Shown one piece after another: positions 59,843 through 64,000 of a stretch of DNA of 64,000 nt. Under the pieces are notes generated by a model. That model was not told the DNA's origin. It saw only the letters and a list, made by a program, of their open reading frames with translations, and searched no databases. Made by a program: the position numbers and the translations under genes. Numbering within the stretch: the stretch's first letter is position 1; every line of letters begins with the position of its first letter. Where the stretch lies: contig RQTK01001022.1 in NCBI GenBank assembly GCA_003991915.1, forward strand, positions 1-64,000, given 5' to 3'. This DNA is from Elysia chlorotica. Lineage: Eukaryota; Mollusca; Gastropoda; Plakobranchidae.

Positions 59843-60199
59843 ATAAGATGGAAGAGTTCTACATACTCTATGTATATAAATTCCAAGCGTAGTCAACCAG
59901 CGTTTCACTTCTACAATATATAACCTCTTTTTTTCTTTTTTTTTCTCACCTCTCAGAGAGATAGCACTTTAGGGGCGCTCGAAATTTAAACTTTTTAAAG
60001 AAGTATGGGTCGCAAAATCTCATTGTTTCTAAAGGAACATCACTTTTTAGAAAGATCTACCCGCAGTTTAAATTTCGTCTTTCGCAACAAACCCATATTT
60101 TTCATGTTTACTGTTTCTGAAATTTTCATGCCACAATAATTGTTTTGTTACCCCGCCCAGACTGACGCTTTTCTACTTAATTATGTCTCTTCAAATCGC

Positions 60200-60310
60200 C
60201 TAAGTCTATCACTCGGACGCTTTATAAACGCGTAGGGTCCAGACCAAACGACAATAAAATCAGTTGCGGAAGACAAAATTGATCTTAAAACGATTATCAG
60301 GAATTAAAGG
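60200..60310 (+). promoter_or_regulatory. Possible TATA promoter and short first exon
   Basis: CTTTATAAACGCG (TATA at 60224) is followed 38 bases later by an initiator-like TCAGTT, and then AATTAAAG|GTAATT, a possible donor at 60308-60309. The TATA-to-start spacing is longer than the usual 25-31, and no downstream exon was recognised, so this is only suggestive. Confidence 0.2.
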
Positions 60311-63300
60311 TAATTACTCATCATCGACTTTCTCTCTTTGCGTGTAAAACTTTTTTTGGCTTTTTTACATGTCGAAACAAAGGCGTTGACTGGGAAAATA
60401 ATTTTTTTTATAAGTTATTGCTCTGATTCTTCGTCAGTAAGTTGAAATCGGTGCCATTATTTTGTTTGGTTTGCGGTCAATGTTTTTCTTCCTTCGTGAC
60501 AAAACTCGATGGGCGTGGGGCACAGGGACAAAAAACAAACAAACAAGAAGCAACCAACAAAAATATTTGCATTTTTGTTTTACTTGACGATACAAAGCGG
60601 AACAATCATAATTAAAATTAAAGCTGGCACACTCTCTTACTCACAATAAAGAGAAACTTGATATATTTCCGGGTAGGCGTTTTAAAGTTGCAGTGCTACT
60701 ATCGCTATAGTTATTAAAAAAAAAGCACCAAGTTCATGTTCCTTGTTGTTACTTGTTTTTAGTTGTTCAAATATTTGGTCCGATTTGCGGATCCTTCCCT
60801 GGATCGAATATTTGCAATAGGAAGAAACTATTTCACCACTCCAAATGTGACGATGTTTTAAATCTAGGAGCATGTTAATAAGGAGAACGAAGGCCTTCCC
60901 TTTCCTTGTATTTTTATGTTCCAGTAAAATACATTATATCACAAGTTTGTCCATGTTTATCAGTATTTTTTGTAGCTATTCTTGATCGACATTATTCATT
61001 TGGGTTCCAAACTTAGATTGATAGCTTAAATCCGTATTGCTCGGCGATTTAATGAAACAACAGTTTCGGTTTATCTTATATGTGTAATATTAGCCAACTA
61101 CCTAGTGCCTTCTTTTGCCAACTTTTCCGTAGTTCCGAATGACAAACGCGAGGCCCTCAATTATTGCAGTGCACAGAAATCTATATATAGACCATGTTGC
61201 AATGTTAACATAATTATTGTGTGTTCGGTATCTCTCAAAGGATGGTGTGAAAAGTACATCAGTCTATGATGATGCCTATTGTAAGTTTAGGTCTAGTTAC
61301 ATCAAGTTTTTTAATCAATCATATCGTAAAAAAATTAATAAATATGAAATTAGTGATTAAATAGAAAACTTTCATGTCACAAACAAAAAAAAAAGAAAAA
61401 AAAGCAGGATCTATCAAACTTAATCACAAATCACAGACAAATATAAGAGAACAGACGTAAAATGTTCGTATATGTAAATACGGAATTCTCATAAATACAG
61501 TGGTTAAAACTGAAAAGACGTGGTATATATAACAAGTTTCAAAATTAGGTGTCTCCCTTTTCTGGGGTCCATATCAAGTAATCCGTGCTGCCGCCTGTTT
61601 GCTTTGATTTCAGTGACATTTTAAATAAAGCTTTCACAATAGACTGTTTTGTCCAAGACAACATCCATCTCCACACCCTTTATGCCTCTGTTTGATTTAA
61701 TAATTGAAACAAATATTCTTAAATATTGTAACGCTTTTATAGCTTCGTTTTTCGTGCAGAATGTGTAAAAGGTCTGAAGCTTTAGATCTCTGTTGGACAT
61801 TTCAAAATCTTGATCAAGAGTAATGTAAATACAAGTAATTATAAAGTGATGTCGCAACAACAAAAGGAAAAAAACAACAAGACAATACAACTTTGAAAAG
61901 TACGATCCCACAACAAACCGAAACCTCAGTTTTATTGACTGGTCTATTTTTTTTCACCGGATAGAATTATTCCCCCTGATGCATTTTCCGCATATCTGGT
62001 AGCCGACCACAGGTTAGAAATCTAGCGTTGTCTCCCTTTTCTTTGTTAAAGGACTATGTCATTGTGGCAGAAATAGCCACACCGAGCATTTGGGAAAGGT
62101 TTTCCCCCCCTACCTAGAAATAATAATGAAGTGCAAACTGACTGGGTTTTATAATTGAGATTGCTGAGTCACTTTCCCTTTTTAGAAAAAAAAACCCATT
62201 CGCATGCAACTAGTTCCTAATATTATGCTCCTGTGATTTAAAATAGTTATAACTATTTTACATTACAACTAATATTATTTTAAATAAGTTGAGATTCTAG
62301 ACTCAAAATTAGTCTAGGTTTGATCTTTACATTAGCTTTTTCCTTTTTCAGGAGTCAATTTTCTTTTGTTTCTTATTGTGGCAGCACGCAGCAACGTGAA
62401 AAAAAAAGATATACTTTAAAGATACAATCTTAGTTTTACTTGAAATGATTAGCATGCAACACTCTTCCAGCCGGGAAAAGTAAATGTACAAACTGGTTTA
62501 AAGCATGTCTATATTGGTTAATACATTGAGAGGTTTTCTTTTTTTAAAGGCAGCAAAGAAAAGCTTCTGTAATTGACTTGAACCTCATCTCCTAACATGT
62601 AACCTTCATAAGGTGAACGATGATTTCTTTCATTTATTTATTTGTTTAAGGTATGCATTTTAACATAATGTAAACCGGAAAGGGTATATGCCTACGTTTT
62701 GATATAATATAAAACCGGAAAGGTCTTAATAAAAATGAAACTATGTGATATATCATAATATATTTAGTAACAATACAATCTTATGGAAAATCTATTCAAA
62801 CTATAAAATACCTAGGGGAATCCGGTCAAAGTCGCATTTAGGATAGTGTTTTGTATGGGAACGCATAAATGAGAGCAAGGGGGATAAATTTTATTTGAAT
62901 TTTGATAGAAGAAAAAACGGTCTATTGATAGGGTGGAATAGAACAACAAACTAAGTCTTATTTTCCGGATCTATAGATGTTACATCTTGAAACCAGCAGA
63001 AATAGGCACGTTTTGTGTGTGACTTTAATATTTTCCCCTGAGGTCCTCTGTTAAATATAAACTCTGTTCATAACCCACAAAACATTTATTTTTTTCTAAC
63101 CTTATTATAGTGTGAAAGATTGAGATCAAACCAATGAGTGAGAGAAGCAGCACCAGTTACATTAGAAGATGGTACCTAAACCTAAGATATATCCCCTATA
63201 TGCAGAAACAACAATGGTTCGAGTGCCCGTTCTTTTTTACAACAGAAAATGCACTACAAGACTGATTTAATGGTGTAAATTCTTTAAGGTTGATTTTGAA

Positions 63301-64000
63301 GACTAAACGGCACACTTCCATCGACTGCCAACATCTTTAATAGACATACGGTCGTAAACCTGTTTCCATCACTAAACTAAGGCACTCTGTAGATCGTGCC
63401 TGCTACAGACTCAAGAACTGCCTCAAAGATTATTTTAGACTCTCTTAGAGTTCAGGAGGAAGGGATGCAGAAACAGCATAAACTCCGAGACTGACTAAGT
63501 CATGTTACTATTGTTGACTGTTGATCTCAGACGCCAAACGTCACACAAACTGTTACCGACTGTCCCTTTTCAGTGTGAGGCCACCACAAAAGCTATGGCG
63601 ACATATTCAACAGACCTACGAAGGTAAACCTAAGTACCACACCATGAGATCCACATGAGCAATTACTCCACAATGTTCAATTATGGTTGTTGAAAAAGCA
63701 TATCAAGTGGTTGTCGGCCGTTGTTACATTCAGACGTTCCTTTCAAATCGAATGTATGGATAATATATACATGGCGACCTGACATGCGCTAGAAATGTCT
63801 CGGTTTGCTTTGGGTGTCCAAAGTTTGTAAATGATTATTGTAGTAGGTGCAACATTGATATGAATTTAGACCTCAGGCTACGGGTATCTTTGTAGGTATA
63901 AAGTACCCTAACTCTGGATGGTAGTTAACATCATTGTCGTTCGTACTAACCCTTATGACTTACCGACTTGAAGGATGGAAGAGGAGAGATGGCGACAGCA
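60311..64000. other. Gene-free DNA to the window end
   Basis: AT-rich, with no domain-bearing frame, SINE copy or RNA gene seen on either strand. A short segment between splice-like signals at about 62051-62097 (TTGTTAAAG ... GGGAAAG|GTTTT) is open but too short to judge. Confidence 0.45.

Noticed and set aside
1-64000. CRISPR arrays, operons, riboswitches or bacterial-type genes
   Set aside because: Spliced genes, SINEs and LINEs show animal nuclear DNA; the tandem arrays lack unique spacers.

Overview
This window is AT-rich animal DNA with multi-exon genes, long introns, many (GA)n/(CT)n microsatellites and several decayed transposon families. The exon style, the tRNA-derived SINE family and the LINE and DNA-transposon remnants fit a lophotrochozoan, most likely a mollusc, possibly a gastropod. 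That assignment is inference. No species-specific gene was recognised.

Left third (1-17 kb): a complete seven-exon alpha-arrestin gene (arrestin-domain-containing family) on the + strand, ATG at 1894 and stop at 9610, 401 residues by my splicing. It has an N-terminal and a C-terminal arrestin fold and one PPSY motif for NEDD4-type ubiquitin ligases. Its introns carry LINE remnants, a Tc1/mariner-like MITE and a CT microsatellite. About 7 kb of AT-rich gene-free DNA follows and may include a long 3' UTR.

17-19 kb: a 246-base assembly gap, then a very long inverted repeat (arms about 626 bp, loop 99 bp), then a run of 26 G.

21.6-27.4 kb: the most interesting gene, on the + strand with four coding exons and about 850 residues. 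An N-terminal Ulp1/SENP-like (C48) cysteine protease with its His, Asp, Gln and Cys visible is joined to a MULE-type transposase-like RNase H region and a C-terminal SWIM zinc finger. The protease is split across introns that have themselves been hit by a LINE and a SINE. This looks like a transposase-derived host gene rather than a mobile copy.

27-52 kb: mainly gene-poor repeat-laden sequence. It holds a second copy of the same MITE in the opposite orientation, a 125-bp duplicated segment, a fossil LTR element (40215-42284, minus strand) with a LINE fragment and a long (GAA)n tract between its terminal repeats, two tiny inverted-repeat elements, a CpG-rich island, and a Helitron helicase tail beside a 42-bp tandem array.

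50-60 kb: a dense cluster of copies of one tRNA-derived SINE family, mostly on the minus strand, with two kinds of 3' end. Within it lie possible exons of an unidentified secreted Cys-rich protein (52854-53538 and 58602-58726). One of them has an insulin B-chain-like cysteine spacing. This is tentative. From 60 kb to the end I see no supported gene.
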